A DNA stretch of 64,000 nucleotides from Variovorax sp. 54 (GTDB lineage Bacteria; Pseudomonadota; Gammaproteobacteria; Burkholderiales; Burkholderiaceae_C), in contig NZ_PEFF01000001.1 in NCBI RefSeq assembly GCF_002754375.1, forward strand, positions 868,001-932,000. Direction: 5' to 3'. The first letter of the stretch is position 1. Every line of letters begins with the position of its first letter. Positions 34,902 through 43,777 of the stretch are shown here, piece by piece. Below the pieces are notes generated by a model that worked only from the letters and a program-made list of their open reading frames with translations, was not told where the DNA came from and did no database searches. Made by a program: the position numbers and the translations under genes.

Positions 34902-35782
34902 CACACGCGGCGCGCGCTCGCCCGACCGAAGAGGCCTTCGGGACGGATCAGCAACATGCCCACCAGCAGCAGCAGCGACACCAGGCCCTGGTACTCGCCG
35001 CCGACCAGGTAGATGGCCAGCATCGAGACCACGCCCACCAGCGCGCCGCCCACCATGGCACCCAGGTTGCTGCCCATGCCGCCGATGACCGAAGCGACGA
35101 AGCCGTTGAGCACGTAGCGGATGCCCGTGTCGGCCGAGATCGACATCAGCGGGGCTGCCACGAAGCCCGCGCTGCCCACCACCAGGCCGCTGATGCCGAA
35201 GGCCAGCAGCTGCAGCTGGCGCACCTTCAGGCCCGCGGCGCGCGCGGCCTCCAGGTCCTGCGACAGCGCGCTCACGGCCAGGCCGACCAGCGTGCGGGTG
35301 AGGAACAGGCGCAAGGCAATGAACCAGAAGACGGCCAACGCCATCACGGCGATGTAGGGGCCGGGCGTGCGCACGCCGAACAGCACCAGCGGCGGCATCG
35401 GGCTGCGCGCCGTCGCGGCCCAGGGGCCCTGCACCAGCAGCAGCGTGGCGCTGATCATGATGGACACGGCCATGGTCGTGATCAGCCAGGAGTTCTGTTC
35501 CACCGAATGCCGCAGGGGCACCAGCGTGATCCAGCCCTGCACCGCGACCACCAGCGCCAGCACCAGCGCCGCCGCCGGGATCAGCGCCAGCCAGAGCACC
35601 ATGCTCTGGCCGGCGGGCGTCGCGGCCACGGCGACGAAGCCGCCCAGCACGAACATGTTGCCCTGCGCGAAGTTGAGGATGTGCGTCGCCCCGTAGACGA
35701 TGTTCATGCTCATCGCGATCAACGCGAAGATCGCGCCGAGGCCGATGCCGCGGATCACCACAATCGCAAATTCGTCAACCAT
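34901..35782 (-). CDS. livH: Branched-chain-type ABC transporter permease (LivH)
   Basis: The ATG at 35782 (MVDEFAIVVIRGIGLGAIFA) has AAGGG ten bases upstream and gives 293 residues. A GTG two codons earlier is possible. Eight or so hydrophobic segments and the LivH motifs MSMNIVYGATHILNFAQGNM and GGMGSNLGAMVGGALVGVVS are present. It forms the membrane channel with LivM. It is second in the operon after the DcaP-like porin, so outer- and inner-membrane transport are co-expressed. Confidence 0.93.
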   Translation of the reverse strand: MVDEFAIVVIRGIGLGAIFALIAMSMNIVYGATHILNFAQGNMFVLGGFVAVAATPAGQSMVLWLALIPAAALVLALVVAVQGWITLVPLRHSVEQNSWLITTMAVSIMISATLLLVQGPWAATARSPMPPLVLFGVRTPGPYIAVMALAVFWFIALRLFLTRTLVGLAVSALSQDLEAARAAGLKVRQLQLLAFGISGLVVGSAGFVAAPLMSISADTGIRYVLNGFVASVIGGMGSNLGAMVGGALVGVVSMLAIYLVGGEYQGLVSLLLLVGMLLIRPEGLFGRASARRV

Positions 35783-35833
35783 AGTCACTGCCCTTGAATG
35801 TCGGCGGCCGATGGCCGGCCGCCCTGTCGGCCA

Positions 35834-37237
35834 TTAAAACTTGTACTTGCCGATGAACGACAAGCGGCTGCCGATGCCGGACTTGGGCACGTCGTTCTTG
35901 ATCTTGGCCCAGGCGTACTCCAGCCCGAGTTCGGCCTGCGGCACCGGCGACCAGATCAGGTTGGCGAAGACCGACTCCACCGAACTCATGGTGGTGAGCG
36001 GCAGCTGCGGATGCGGCACCGTGGTGCGGACCTTGCCGTAGTCGATGGTCGAGCGCCACTGGTCGTTCCAGTAGTGCAGGTAGGAGATGTTGAAGCCGCG
36101 CGACTTGATGGCGTCGAGCGCGTTGGGCGCGCCGGCCACGTTGGGATACAGCACGGCGGACGGCTGCTGCTGCGTGATGTAGCGGCCGGCGCCCTTGCCC
36201 CAGACCAGGTGGTAGCCCAGCTTGTCCCTGCCGAACACGTTGAAGGTGCCCTGGTTGTTGAGGGAGTAGCCGGTGGTGCTCAGGGTCTTGTCGCCCAGCG
36301 CCGCGCCCGCCGTGCCCGCGCCGCCCACGTTGGTCGCCGTCAGGCGGCGGGCCACGAAGCCGAAGGACTGGCGGCCCCAGGTGTCGTCATAGACATAGCG
36401 CGCAGTGATGTCCGGCAGCTTGTCCAGCGAATTGGTGCTGATGTTGTTGTAGCCCGCCTGGAACACCACGCTGTCCGCGCCGCTGAAGTCCTGCGTGGGT
36501 TGCTCGATCGAGGTCGAGAAGGTGGAACGCGGGTTGATCTTCCAGGTGTAGCGGATCTGCGGCACGCGGCTGAGGGCCGCCAGGCCGACCGGGCCGCCGA
36601 AGTCGTACACGTCCGGCCCCTGCATCAGGTCCGCCGAGTTGGACCAGTACTGGCCGAACATCCAGGGACCGATTTCCGCCATGGCATGGCGCAGCCGGAA
36701 CGAGACCGAGTTGGTCGAGGCCTTGGTGCCGCCGGTGCCGTAGAAGTCGCCTTCGATCAGGGTGCGCAGGTCGCCATAGCGCGTGGGCGTGAGCGTGGTG
36801 ACGTTCAGTCGCGATTCGCGCGCCTCGAAGCTGGTCTCGCCGCTGCGCTTGGACGCCTGCGATCCCGAGTACGGAATGCCGCCGGCTGCCGCGGAGAACG
36901 GCGACAGCACGGTCTGCGTGTTGCCGATGAAACCGTTCATCTCCCGGCTCGCGGCCAGCTGCACGTAGCCGCCGATCTTCAGCGAGGTGTTGGTGCCCGG
37001 CAGCAGGATGGAGCCCGGCAGCGTGCCCGCCACGACCGGCGCTGCGCCCTCCGGCTTGGCGGCGGCGTTGGCCGTCTGCCTGGCCTCCATGTCGTCCTGC
37101 TTCTTCTGCAGCGCCTGCACCTGCAGCAGCATCTCGCTCATCTTCGCCTTGAGGTCCGACAGCTCGTCGGCGTGCGAAGGCAGGGCGAACGCCGCCGAGA
37201 GGGCCAGCGCCATCGGCACTTTCCTGAATGTCGTCAT
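35834..37237 (-). CDS. DcaP-like trimeric outer-membrane porin
   Basis: The 467-residue protein has a signal peptide (VPMALALSAAFALPSHA) and then an N-terminal coiled-coil stretch, DELSDLKAKMSEMLLQVQAL with QKKQDDMEARQ. This is followed by SLKIGGYVQLAASREMNGFI and a beta-barrel that ends in LSFIGKYKF (terminal Phe). The coiled coil plus a barrel of this length match the DcaP family, which imports dicarboxylates and other negatively charged compounds. As the first gene in an operon with Liv-type ABC components it probably admits the acidic growth substrate of the cluster. Box 7 lies 132 bp upstream. Confidence 0.87.
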   Translation of the reverse strand: MTTFRKVPMALALSAAFALPSHADELSDLKAKMSEMLLQVQALQKKQDDMEARQTANAAAKPEGAAPVVAGTLPGSILLPGTNTSLKIGGYVQLAASREMNGFIGNTQTVLSPFSAAAGGIPYSGSQASKRSGETSFEARESRLNVTTLTPTRYGDLRTLIEGDFYGTGGTKASTNSVSFRLRHAMAEIGPWMFGQYWSNSADLMQGPDVYDFGGPVGLAALSRVPQIRYTWKINPRSTFSTSIEQPTQDFSGADSVVFQAGYNNISTNSLDKLPDITARYVYDDTWGRQSFGFVARRLTATNVGGAGTAGAALGDKTLSTTGYSLNNQGTFNVFGRDKLGYHLVWGKGAGRYITQQQPSAVLYPNVAGAPNALDAIKSRGFNISYLHYWNDQWRSTIDYGKVRTTVPHPQLPLTTMSSVESVFANLIWSPVPQAELGLEYAWAKIKNDVPKSGIGSRLSFIGKYKF

Positions 37238-37369
37238 GTCTCTTGTCTCCTGGTGCTTTTATGAAAATCGGTGGGGTCTCCGAAGACCCCTTGTGCGAAT
37301 TGCGCCGTGTCCGGTGCGTGTCCGGTGCGTGTCCGCCGGCCGGATTCTGTGGAAAGACATCCGCCTCAA

Positions 37370-37387
37370 CATCGTCCTTAAAGACTA
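37370..37387 (-). promoter_or_regulatory. Cluster operator box 7
   Basis: On the minus strand the sequence is TAGTCTTTAAGGACGATG, a full match to TAGTCNNNNNGGACGATG. It points toward the DcaP-like porin gene and lies in the 174-bp gap after the SDR that ends the ipdA operon. Confidence 0.75.
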
Positions 37388-37411
37388 GGCGGATCGAATG
37401 GATCGGCGCCT

Positions 37412-38371
37412 TCAGCCGCCGGCGTCCGCCGCGCGCGGATAGCGCAGTGCGTAGGGATGCAGCACGAGCTCCGCCCCCACCACGCCGACCGGCAGCTGCC
37501 GCGACTTGAGCTGCGCCTCGAAGGCCTGCGCGACCTCGTCCACGCCCCAGCGGGCGCTCTCCAGCGGCGGATGCAACACGGCGGGATGCGTCATGAGCGA
37601 CAGGCGATCGCCGTCGATGCGCACGACCTGTCCGTTGACGCCTTGTGCCGCATCGGACAGCAGGTAGGCCACGACGGGCGCGTTGTCTTCGGGGCTCACC
37701 GCGACCTGCGGCCACGGCATGCGATGCCGGTCCGTGAAATAGCTGCGGGCCACGTCGGCCATCGGCGTCTTCGCCATGGGCGACACCGCATTGACGCGCA
37801 CACCGTGCGGCGCGGCATCGACCGACCAGCTGTAGGTCAGCGAGGCCACCGCGCCCTTGGACGCGCCGTACACGCCCTGCAAGGTGGTGCCGGTCTGCGA
37901 GCCCGAGGTGACATTGACGATGGCGCCCCGGCCGCGCGCCAGCATGTGGCGCAGCGCGTGCACACCGCAAAAGGCCGTGCCCAGCACATTGACGGCGAGC
38001 AGCGCGCGCATCGCGGCCTCTTCCTCGTCCTCGGGCCGCGACATGTAGAAGCGCGCGGCGTTGTTGACCAAGCCGTCGATGGTGCCGAAGCGCCCGATGC
38101 ATTCGCCGATCAGCTCGGCAGCGCCGGCCCAGATCGAGATGTCGGCCGCGTTCGCCGCGGCCTGCCCGCCGGCGGCCTCGATGCCCTGCACCACCGCCTG
38201 CGCGGCCGCTGCATCGATGTCGTTGACCAGCACCCTCGCGCCCTGCGCGGCGGCCAGCCGTGCGTAGGCCGCGCCCAGGCCCTGGCCGGCGCCGGTGACG
38301 ACGACGGCCTTGCCCTGCAGGACACCGGCGCGCTCAGCCCCCGCGGTGCCCACGCCCCTCGTGGCGGCCAC
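37412..38371 (-). CDS. SDR-family dehydrogenase (HSD17B4-like)
   Basis: The 319-residue protein uses a GTG start three bases after the thiolase stop. It shows KAVVVTGAGQGLGAAYARLA, NDID in the cofactor-selecting loop (NAD preference), NNAA, the catalytic GVYGASKGA (YxxxK) and a long C-terminal extension. It resembles the dehydrogenase domain of peroxisomal multifunctional protein 2 and the actinobacterial steroid-cluster SDRs. It probably oxidises a 3-hydroxyacyl-CoA to the 3-oxoacyl-CoA used by the adjacent thiolase. It is the last gene of the ipdA operon. Confidence 0.87.
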   Translation of the reverse strand: MAATRGVGTAGAERAGVLQGKAVVVTGAGQGLGAAYARLAAAQGARVLVNDIDAAAAQAVVQGIEAAGGQAAANAADISIWAGAAELIGECIGRFGTIDGLVNNAARFYMSRPEDEEEAAMRALLAVNVLGTAFCGVHALRHMLARGRGAIVNVTSGSQTGTTLQGVYGASKGAVASLTYSWSVDAAPHGVRVNAVSPMAKTPMADVARSYFTDRHRMPWPQVAVSPEDNAPVVAYLLSDAAQGVNGQVVRIDGDRLSLMTHPAVLHPPLESARWGVDEVAQAFEAQLKSRQLPVGVVGAELVLHPYALRYPRAADAGG

Positions 38372-38374
38372 GGA

Positions 38375-39577
38375 TCACAGCACCTCGAACAGGGCCGCCG
38401 CACCCATGCCACCGGCGATGCACATGGCCACCACCACGTAGCGCACGCCGCGCCGGCGCCCTTCGATGAGCGCATGGCCCACCATGCGCGCGCCCGACAT
38501 GCCGAAGGGATGGCCGATGGCAATGGCACCGCCGTTGACGTTCAGGCGGTCGTGCGCAATGCCGAGCTGCCCGGCGCAGTACAGCACCTGGCAGGCAAAG
38601 GCCTCGTTGATCTCCCACAAGCCGATGTCGTTCACGCCCAGGCCGTGCCGCTTCAGCAGCTTGGGAATCGCGAACACCGGCCCGATGCCCATTTCTTCCG
38701 GACCGCAGCCCGCCACCGCCATGCCGCGGTAGACACCCAGCGGTGCCAGGCCACGGCGCGCCGCCTCGGTGCGGCGCATCAGCAGCGTCGCCGAGGCCCC
38801 GTCCGAGAGCTGCGAAGCGTTGCCCGCCGTGATGTGCTGCCCCTCCTTCACCCAGGTGCCGTTCTTGAGCACCGGACGAAGCGCGGCCAGGCTTTCCAGC
38901 GTGGTGTCGGCGCGATTGCCTTCGTCGCGCTCCAGGGTCACGCGCGTGGTGCCGATCGACTGGCCTTCCTTGTCCGTCAGCGCCTTGTCGACGGTGATTG
39001 GCACGATCTCGTCGTCGAACAGGCCCGCCTCCTGCGCAGCGGCCGTGCGCTGCTGGCTGGCCAGCGAATACGCGTCCTGCGCGGCGCGTGAAATCCCGTA
39101 GCGCTCGGCCACCACTTCCGCCGTTTCGATCATGGCGATGTAGGCCTCGGGCACCACGGCGCGCACGGCCTGCGACTGTGCGCGGTAGCTGTTCTTGTGC
39201 GCGTTCTGCGTGAGCGAGATCGACTCCAGCCCGCCGGCGACGGCAATGTCCAGCTCGCCGCACATCACGCCCTTGGCGGCGGTGGCAATGCTCATGAGGC
39301 CGGAGCCGCACATGCGCTCGATGGCCATGCCCGGCACGCTCAACGGCAGGCCGCCGGTGTAGGCGCACAGGCGGCCCAGGTTGTACGACTGCGTGCCCTG
39401 TTGCGCCGCTGCGCCCATCAGCACGTCGTCGACCTCGCCCGGCTCGATGCCGGCACGCTTGACCACGGCGCGCACCACATGGCCACCCAGCACGGGGGCC
39501 TCGGTGTCGTTGAAGGCGCCCCGGAAGGCCTTGCCGATGGCGGTACGGGCGGTGGCAACTATCACTGCTTCATGCAT
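38375..39577 (-). CDS. Acetyl-CoA acyltransferase (thiolase)
   Basis: The 400-residue thiolase carries the nucleophile in [10 protein letters not shown], the general base in [20 protein letters not shown] and the second cysteine in [16 protein letters not shown] is present before the His loop. It cleaves 3-oxoacyl-CoA to acetyl-CoA and a shortened acyl-CoA. In the C/D-ring pathway the FadA6-type thiolase acts after ring opening, and the position here between acyl-CoA dehydrogenases and an SDR suits that. A second, different thiolase is at 51044-52198. Confidence 0.93.
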   Translation of the reverse strand: MHEAVIVATARTAIGKAFRGAFNDTEAPVLGGHVVRAVVKRAGIEPGEVDDVLMGAAAQQGTQSYNLGRLCAYTGGLPLSVPGMAIERMCGSGLMSIATAAKGVMCGELDIAVAGGLESISLTQNAHKNSYRAQSQAVRAVVPEAYIAMIETAEVVAERYGISRAAQDAYSLASQQRTAAAQEAGLFDDEIVPITVDKALTDKEGQSIGTTRVTLERDEGNRADTTLESLAALRPVLKNGTWVKEGQHITAGNASQLSDGASATLLMRRTEAARRGLAPLGVYRGMAVAGCGPEEMGIGPVFAIPKLLKRHGLGVNDIGLWEINEAFACQVLYCAGQLGIAHDRLNVNGGAIAIGHPFGMSGARMVGHALIEGRRRGVRYVVVAMCIAGGMGAAALFEVL

Positions 39578-39580
39578 GGC

Positions 39581-40648
39581 TTACTCCGTCGATTCAGAAA
39601 AGGTGTGGCCGGGTCCGAGCGCCGCAGCGGGGTCGAACACGTGCTGCGCGACGCGGGCCTTGTGGAAGGCCTCGTCGCCCCAGGTCGCGTCCAGTGCCCA
39701 GACGCGCTTGGCGAAAATCTGCAGGTCCATGTCCCACGTGTAGCCCATGGCACCGTGGACCTGGATGCCGTTGCGGCAGGCCAGGCGCGCCGCATCGGCC
39801 GCCACCAGCTTGGCGTGGGACACGTGGACGTCGCGCAGGTCTTCGCGCTCGGCCTGCGCATAGGCGGCGCGGTAGGTCACCGGCTTGGCGAACTCCAGCT
39901 CGACCGCCACGTTGGCGATCAGGTGCTTGACCGCCTGGAAGCTGCCCACGGGCTTGCCGAACTGCTTGCGCTGCGCGGTGTAGTCGACCGACAGGTCGAT
40001 GAGGCGCTGCGTCAATCCGTTCATCTGCCCGGCCACGGCCAGGGCCCCGCGGTTCAGCGCGTCGGCCCACAGGCGCTGGCCGAGCTCGGCATCCGCAATG
40101 CAGCTGGCGCGGCTGGGCGTCCACTCGACATGGAACAGCCGGCGCGAGGCGTCGATGCTGCGCCGCGGGCTCATGCGCACGTCCTCGCGGTGTACCGCAT
40201 GGACTTCGTGCCCGTGCGCGAGCAGCAGCAGATCGGCCACATGCGCGTCGGCCACCAGCGGGTTGACCGGATGCCCGATCGCCAGGCGGACCTCGCCCGC
40301 CGCGATGCGCGGGAGCCAGCGCTCGCGCTCCGGTGAATCCGGCCCCAGCGCGTCGATCAGCGAAGCGGCCAGCCAGGCGGTCTCGAACAAGCCGTCGGAG
40401 CCGCCGTAGTAGCCGATGACCTGCGTCATCAGCGACCAGGCATCGTCGCCGCAGCCCAGCCCGCCGAAGCGTTCCGGCACGGACATGCCCAGCATGCCCT
40501 GCGCGGTCACGCGGGCCCACATCTCGGACGAGCGCCCGGTCGGCGTGTCCCACAGTTCGCGCGCCAGCTCGGGCGTGGCTTCTTTCATGAAGAAGCTGCA
40601 CATGGCTTCGCCGAACTCGCGCTGGTCATCGGTGAAATGAAAGTACAT
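39581..40648 (-). CDS. Acyl-CoA dehydrogenase, probable non-catalytic partner subunit
   Basis: The 355-residue protein starts MYFHFTDDQREFGEAMCSFF and has the C-terminal FAD/dimer contacts RKQFGKPVGSFQAVKHLIA and QVHGAMGYTWDMDLQIFAKR. The central domain is degenerate: HGHEVHAVHREDV stands where FAD/substrate-binding strands are expected. The C-terminal catalytic-region motif (GTxEIQ type) is absent. The gene follows a canonical acyl-CoA dehydrogenase gene by 10 bp. That pairing is seen in steroid catabolism, where alpha2beta2 FadE/ChsE heterotetramers form. A partner role is inferred. Confidence 0.87.
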   Translation of the reverse strand: MYFHFTDDQREFGEAMCSFFMKEATPELARELWDTPTGRSSEMWARVTAQGMLGMSVPERFGGLGCGDDAWSLMTQVIGYYGGSDGLFETAWLAASLIDALGPDSPERERWLPRIAAGEVRLAIGHPVNPLVADAHVADLLLLAHGHEVHAVHREDVRMSPRRSIDASRRLFHVEWTPSRASCIADAELGQRLWADALNRGALAVAGQMNGLTQRLIDLSVDYTAQRKQFGKPVGSFQAVKHLIANVAVELEFAKPVTYRAAYAQAEREDLRDVHVSHAKLVAADAARLACRNGIQVHGAMGYTWDMDLQIFAKRVWALDATWGDEAFHKARVAQHVFDPAAALGPGHTFSESTE

Positions 40649-40658
40649 CGCGGTGTCC

Positions 40659-41825
40659 TCAGGAGCGCGGCATGCCGAGCATGCGTTCGGCAATGATGTT
40701 TCGCTGGATTTCGTTGGCGCCCGCGTAGATCGTTCCGGCCTGCGCATGCAGGAAGCCGTTGAGCCAGTGGCCCACCACGCCGGGCTCGCGCACCGGCGGC
40801 AGCAGTTCGGCCTCCGGGCCGAGGATGCGCAGGGCGGTCTCGTACATCCGCAGGTCCAGCTCGGACCAGAAGATCTTGTTGGTGCTCGACTCGGGGCCGA
40901 TGCTGCCGCCGTTGTCCAGGCGGCTGGCCGTGCGGTAGGTCGCCAGGGTGTAGGCCTCGGCATCCATCCAGGCGCGCAGCACGGCGTTGCGGATCGCCGG
41001 GTCGCGATCGGCCGACGCACGGTGGCGGTGGTACAGCGCCACCAGTGCGCGTGCCGTCGCCTGGAAGCGTGCCGGCGAGCGCAGCATCAGCCCGCGCTCG
41101 AAGCCCGCCGTGGCCATGGCGACGTGCCATCCCGCGCCCTCTTCCGCAATGCGGTTGGCCACCGGCACCCTGACGTTGTCGAAGAACACGTCGGCAAAGC
41201 CGGCCTCGCCGTTGAGCTGGCGGATCGGTTGCACGGTCACGCCCGGTGCGTTCAGCGGCAGCAGCAGGAAGGTCAGCCCGTGGTGGCGCTGCGAATCGGG
41301 GTCGCTGCGAAACAGGCCGAACAGCCAGTCGGCCCACACCGCGCGGGACGACCAGGTCTTCTGGCCGTTGATGACATAGAAGTCGCCGTCGCGCACGGCG
41401 CTGGCCTTGATGGCGGCCATGTCCGAACCGGCGTTGGGCTCGGACCAGCCCTGCGCCCAGATGTCGTCGCCGGCGGCCATGCGCGGCAGGAAGCGCGCCT
41501 TCTGCTCGGCGCTGCCGAAGTCGATCAGCGTGGGGCCGAGCAGGAAGATGCCGTTCTGGTTGACGCGCAGGGGCGCCTGCGCGCGCCAGTACTCCTCTTC
41601 GAAGATCAGCCACTCGATGAGGTCGCAACCGCGCCCGCCGAGCTCGACGGGCCAGGTCACCATGCTCCAGCGGCCCGCGTTGAGCGTGCGCTCCCAGGCG
41701 CGGTGCTGCGCGAAGCCTTCGGCCGTGTCGAAGCTGGCCAGCGATTCCTTCGGGACGTGGGCCTCCAGCCAGGCGCGGACCTCGGCGCGGAACCGGCGCT
41801 GCTTTTCCGTGTAGTGCAGATGCAT
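40659..41825 (-). CDS. Acyl-CoA dehydrogenase, catalytic-type subunit
   Basis: The 388-residue protein starts MHLHYTEKQRRFRAEVRAWL. It has AQGWSEPNAGSDMAAIKASA and VINGQKTWSSRAVWADWLFG in the flavin-binding middle domain, and YAGANEIQRNIIAERMLGMP at the C-terminus. It is a FadE-type flavoprotein that introduces a 2,3-double bond into an acyl-CoA and passes electrons to ETF. It pairs with the degenerate dehydrogenase downstream. Position after EchA20 and IpdABC genes points to a bulky ring-derived substrate, not a simple fatty acid. Confidence 0.92.
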   Translation of the reverse strand: MHLHYTEKQRRFRAEVRAWLEAHVPKESLASFDTAEGFAQHRAWERTLNAGRWSMVTWPVELGGRGCDLIEWLIFEEEYWRAQAPLRVNQNGIFLLGPTLIDFGSAEQKARFLPRMAAGDDIWAQGWSEPNAGSDMAAIKASAVRDGDFYVINGQKTWSSRAVWADWLFGLFRSDPDSQRHHGLTFLLLPLNAPGVTVQPIRQLNGEAGFADVFFDNVRVPVANRIAEEGAGWHVAMATAGFERGLMLRSPARFQATARALVALYHRHRASADRDPAIRNAVLRAWMDAEAYTLATYRTASRLDNGGSIGPESSTNKIFWSELDLRMYETALRILGPEAELLPPVREPGVVGHWLNGFLHAQAGTIYAGANEIQRNIIAERMLGMPRS

Positions 41826-41833
41826 GGAACGCC

Positions 41834-42637
41834 TCAGGCCTTCGCGTCAACGTTCACGTCGACGTTCTTCGCATCGAAGCTCGCGTCGCGCTTGGCGACG
41901 AAGGCCTCGCGGCCTTCCTGCGAGTCCGGACTCATGTAGGCCTCGAAGGTGAAGCCTTGCTCCCAGCGGTACTTGTCCTCGAGGTTGCCGTCCTCGATGC
42001 CGTTGAGCGACTCCTTGGCCAGGCGGATCATGGTGGCGCTCTTGGCCGCGATCTTGCGGCCGATGTCCAGCGCCGCCTCCCGCAGTTGCGCACGCGGCAC
42101 CACGCGCTCGACGGCGCCCAGGCGAAAGGCTTCCGACGCATCGATGGCCTCGCCGGTGAAGTACATGTGGCGCACCTTCTGCACCGGGAACAGGCGCTGC
42201 AGGTGGGCCCCGCCGCCCATCGCGCCGCGGTCCACTTCTGGCACGCCGAAGGTGGCGCAGTCCGACGCGACGACGATGTCCGCCGCCCCCGAAATGCCGA
42301 TGCCGCCGCCCAGCACGAAACCGTGCACCGCCACGATCACCGGCACGCGGCAACGGTGGATGGCCCGGAAGGTCGCGTAGTTGCCGGCGTTGACCGAGGC
42401 AATGCGCGCAGGGTGTGCCGCCAGTTCCTTGATGTCCACGCCGGCGCAGAAGCCGCGCCCTTCGGCGCGCAGCACGATGACGCGCACCTCGGGGTCGCTG
42501 CCCAGGCGGTCGATGCGCGCAGCCAGCGCGTGCCAGCCCGCACTGGGCAGGGCATTGACCGGCGGGTGATCGATCACCAGTTCCGCCACGCCGGCGTCGA
42601 TGGTGCTTTTCACAGAGTTTTCGATGTCGTTCGTCAT
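41834..42637 (-). CDS. echA20: EchA20-like crotonase (ring-opening hydrolase of the C/D-ring pathway)
   Basis: The 267-residue crotonase matches the EchA20 family in VIDHPPVNALPSAGWHALAA, VLRAEGRGFCAGVDIKELA, FVLGGGIGISGAADIVVASD, CATFGVPEVDRGAMGGGAHL and YRWEQGFTFEAYMS. In steroid catabolism EchA20 hydrolytically opens the D ring of 5-OH-HIC-CoA-type intermediates, just before IpdAB opens ring C. It overlaps ipdC by 4 bp. Together with IpdA, IpdB and IpdC it forms the diagnostic block of the HIP pathway. Identification is from recalled family sequence patterns, not from a search. Confidence 0.87.
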   Translation of the reverse strand: MTNDIENSVKSTIDAGVAELVIDHPPVNALPSAGWHALAARIDRLGSDPEVRVIVLRAEGRGFCAGVDIKELAAHPARIASVNAGNYATFRAIHRCRVPVIVAVHGFVLGGGIGISGAADIVVASDCATFGVPEVDRGAMGGGAHLQRLFPVQKVRHMYFTGEAIDASEAFRLGAVERVVPRAQLREAALDIGRKIAAKSATMIRLAKESLNGIEDGNLEDKYRWEQGFTFEAYMSPDSQEGREAFVAKRDASFDAKNVDVNVDAKA

Positions 42638-43725
42638 GAGAGGGTCTCCTGCGTTCTTGTCAGCGCGGCGATCGCGTCCAGCCGCGCATGGGCCTGGGCG
42701 ACCAGCTCCTCGATCACCTCGGCGCAGCTCTTGAGCTCGCCGATCGCGGCGGCCACCTGGCCGCTGGGCAGCACGCCCTCGTCGGGCCGCCCGTCCACGA
42801 TGGAGCGCTGGATCAGCATGGGCGCGTTGGCGGCCATCAGCGTCTGCGCCACGCTCATGCCGTCCTCGCGCAGCGCGCTCGCGGCGGTGCGCAGCATGTG
42901 GCCGGTGCTCATGCCGGTCTGCGCCTTCCATTTCCAGGCGCACTGCAGCGCCACCAGCACGCGCTTGAGTCCGCTGTCGGCTTCGAGCCGCAGCAGGTAG
43001 GCGTTGTCGATGTGGCGCTGCGGCATGCCGTCCACCGCGTGCGACACGCGGATGTGGGCCACGTCGTTCACCGCCACGTAGTGCTGCTTCGTCGCATCGG
43101 GCACCGGCGAGTCGCGGGTCATCAGGAAGCGCGTGCCCATGGCGATGCCGACCGCGCCATAGCCCAGCGCCGCCGCCAGGCCCCGTCCGTCGTGAAACCC
43201 GCCGGCCGCGACCACGGGCACCCGGACGGCATCGAGCACCTGCGGCAGCAGGATGGACGTCGGCACATTGCCGGTATGGCCGCCGCCCTCGCCGCCCTGG
43301 ATGGTGACGATGTCGGCGCCCAGCTCGACGGCCTTCAGCGCATGCTTGAGCGCGCCGACCGTCGGCATGCACAGCACCCCGGCCTCCTTGAAGCGGCGGA
43401 TGGTCGCCTTGTCCGGCCCGCGCCCGTAGCTCACGGCGCGGATGCGCTCGCTGTACTTGACCACGAGGTCGATGGCCTGGGCGGCATTGGATTGCCACAT
43501 GTGGAAGTTCAGGCCGAAGGGCTTGTCGGTCAGCGCCATGACCTTGCGGATTTCATCCTCCAGCTTGTCGGGCTCGATGGTGACGCCGGCCAGGAAGCCG
43601 AAGCCGCCCGCATTGCAGGTCGCAGCAACCAGCCGGGCATCGGCCACCCACCCCATCGCCGTCTGCACGATCGGATAGCGGCAACCCAGCAGGTCGCACA
43701 GTTCGGTCTTGAGGGCCCGGCTCAT
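42634..43725 (-). CDS. ipdC: IpdC-like FMN-dependent reductase (nitronate monooxygenase family)
   Basis: The start MSRALKTELCDLLGCRYPIV gives 363 residues. Matches to the IpdC/ScdK branch include VQTAMGWVADARLVAATCNA, DKPFGLNFHM, VTIQGGEGGGHTGNVPTSIL, VPVVAAGGFHDGRGLAAALG and YGAVGIAMGTRFLMTRDSPV (FMN phosphate loop). Proteins of this branch are annotated as nitronate monooxygenases. In steroid catabolism IpdC acts on the CoA thioester of the C-ring portion as a reductase or oxidoreductase. It lies between echA20 and ipdB, the same company as in Mycobacterium and Comamonas. Confidence 0.88.
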   Translation of the reverse strand: MSRALKTELCDLLGCRYPIVQTAMGWVADARLVAATCNAGGFGFLAGVTIEPDKLEDEIRKVMALTDKPFGLNFHMWQSNAAQAIDLVVKYSERIRAVSYGRGPDKATIRRFKEAGVLCMPTVGALKHALKAVELGADIVTIQGGEGGGHTGNVPTSILLPQVLDAVRVPVVAAGGFHDGRGLAAALGYGAVGIAMGTRFLMTRDSPVPDATKQHYVAVNDVAHIRVSHAVDGMPQRHIDNAYLLRLEADSGLKRVLVALQCAWKWKAQTGMSTGHMLRTAASALREDGMSVAQTLMAANAPMLIQRSIVDGRPDEGVLPSGQVAAAIGELKSCAEVIEELVAQAHARLDAIAALTRTQETLS

Positions 43726-43777
43726 GCAGCCGCTCCCATGCCGGCGGCGGGCGACGCCGCGCGCTGAAAGCCGACGC

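Noticed and set aside
42634..43725. A true nitronate monooxygenase for nitroalkane detoxification
   Set aside because: The family is shared, but its sequence blocks and company (ipdA, ipdB, echA20) match the IpdC/ScdK branch of ring-degradation enzymes better.
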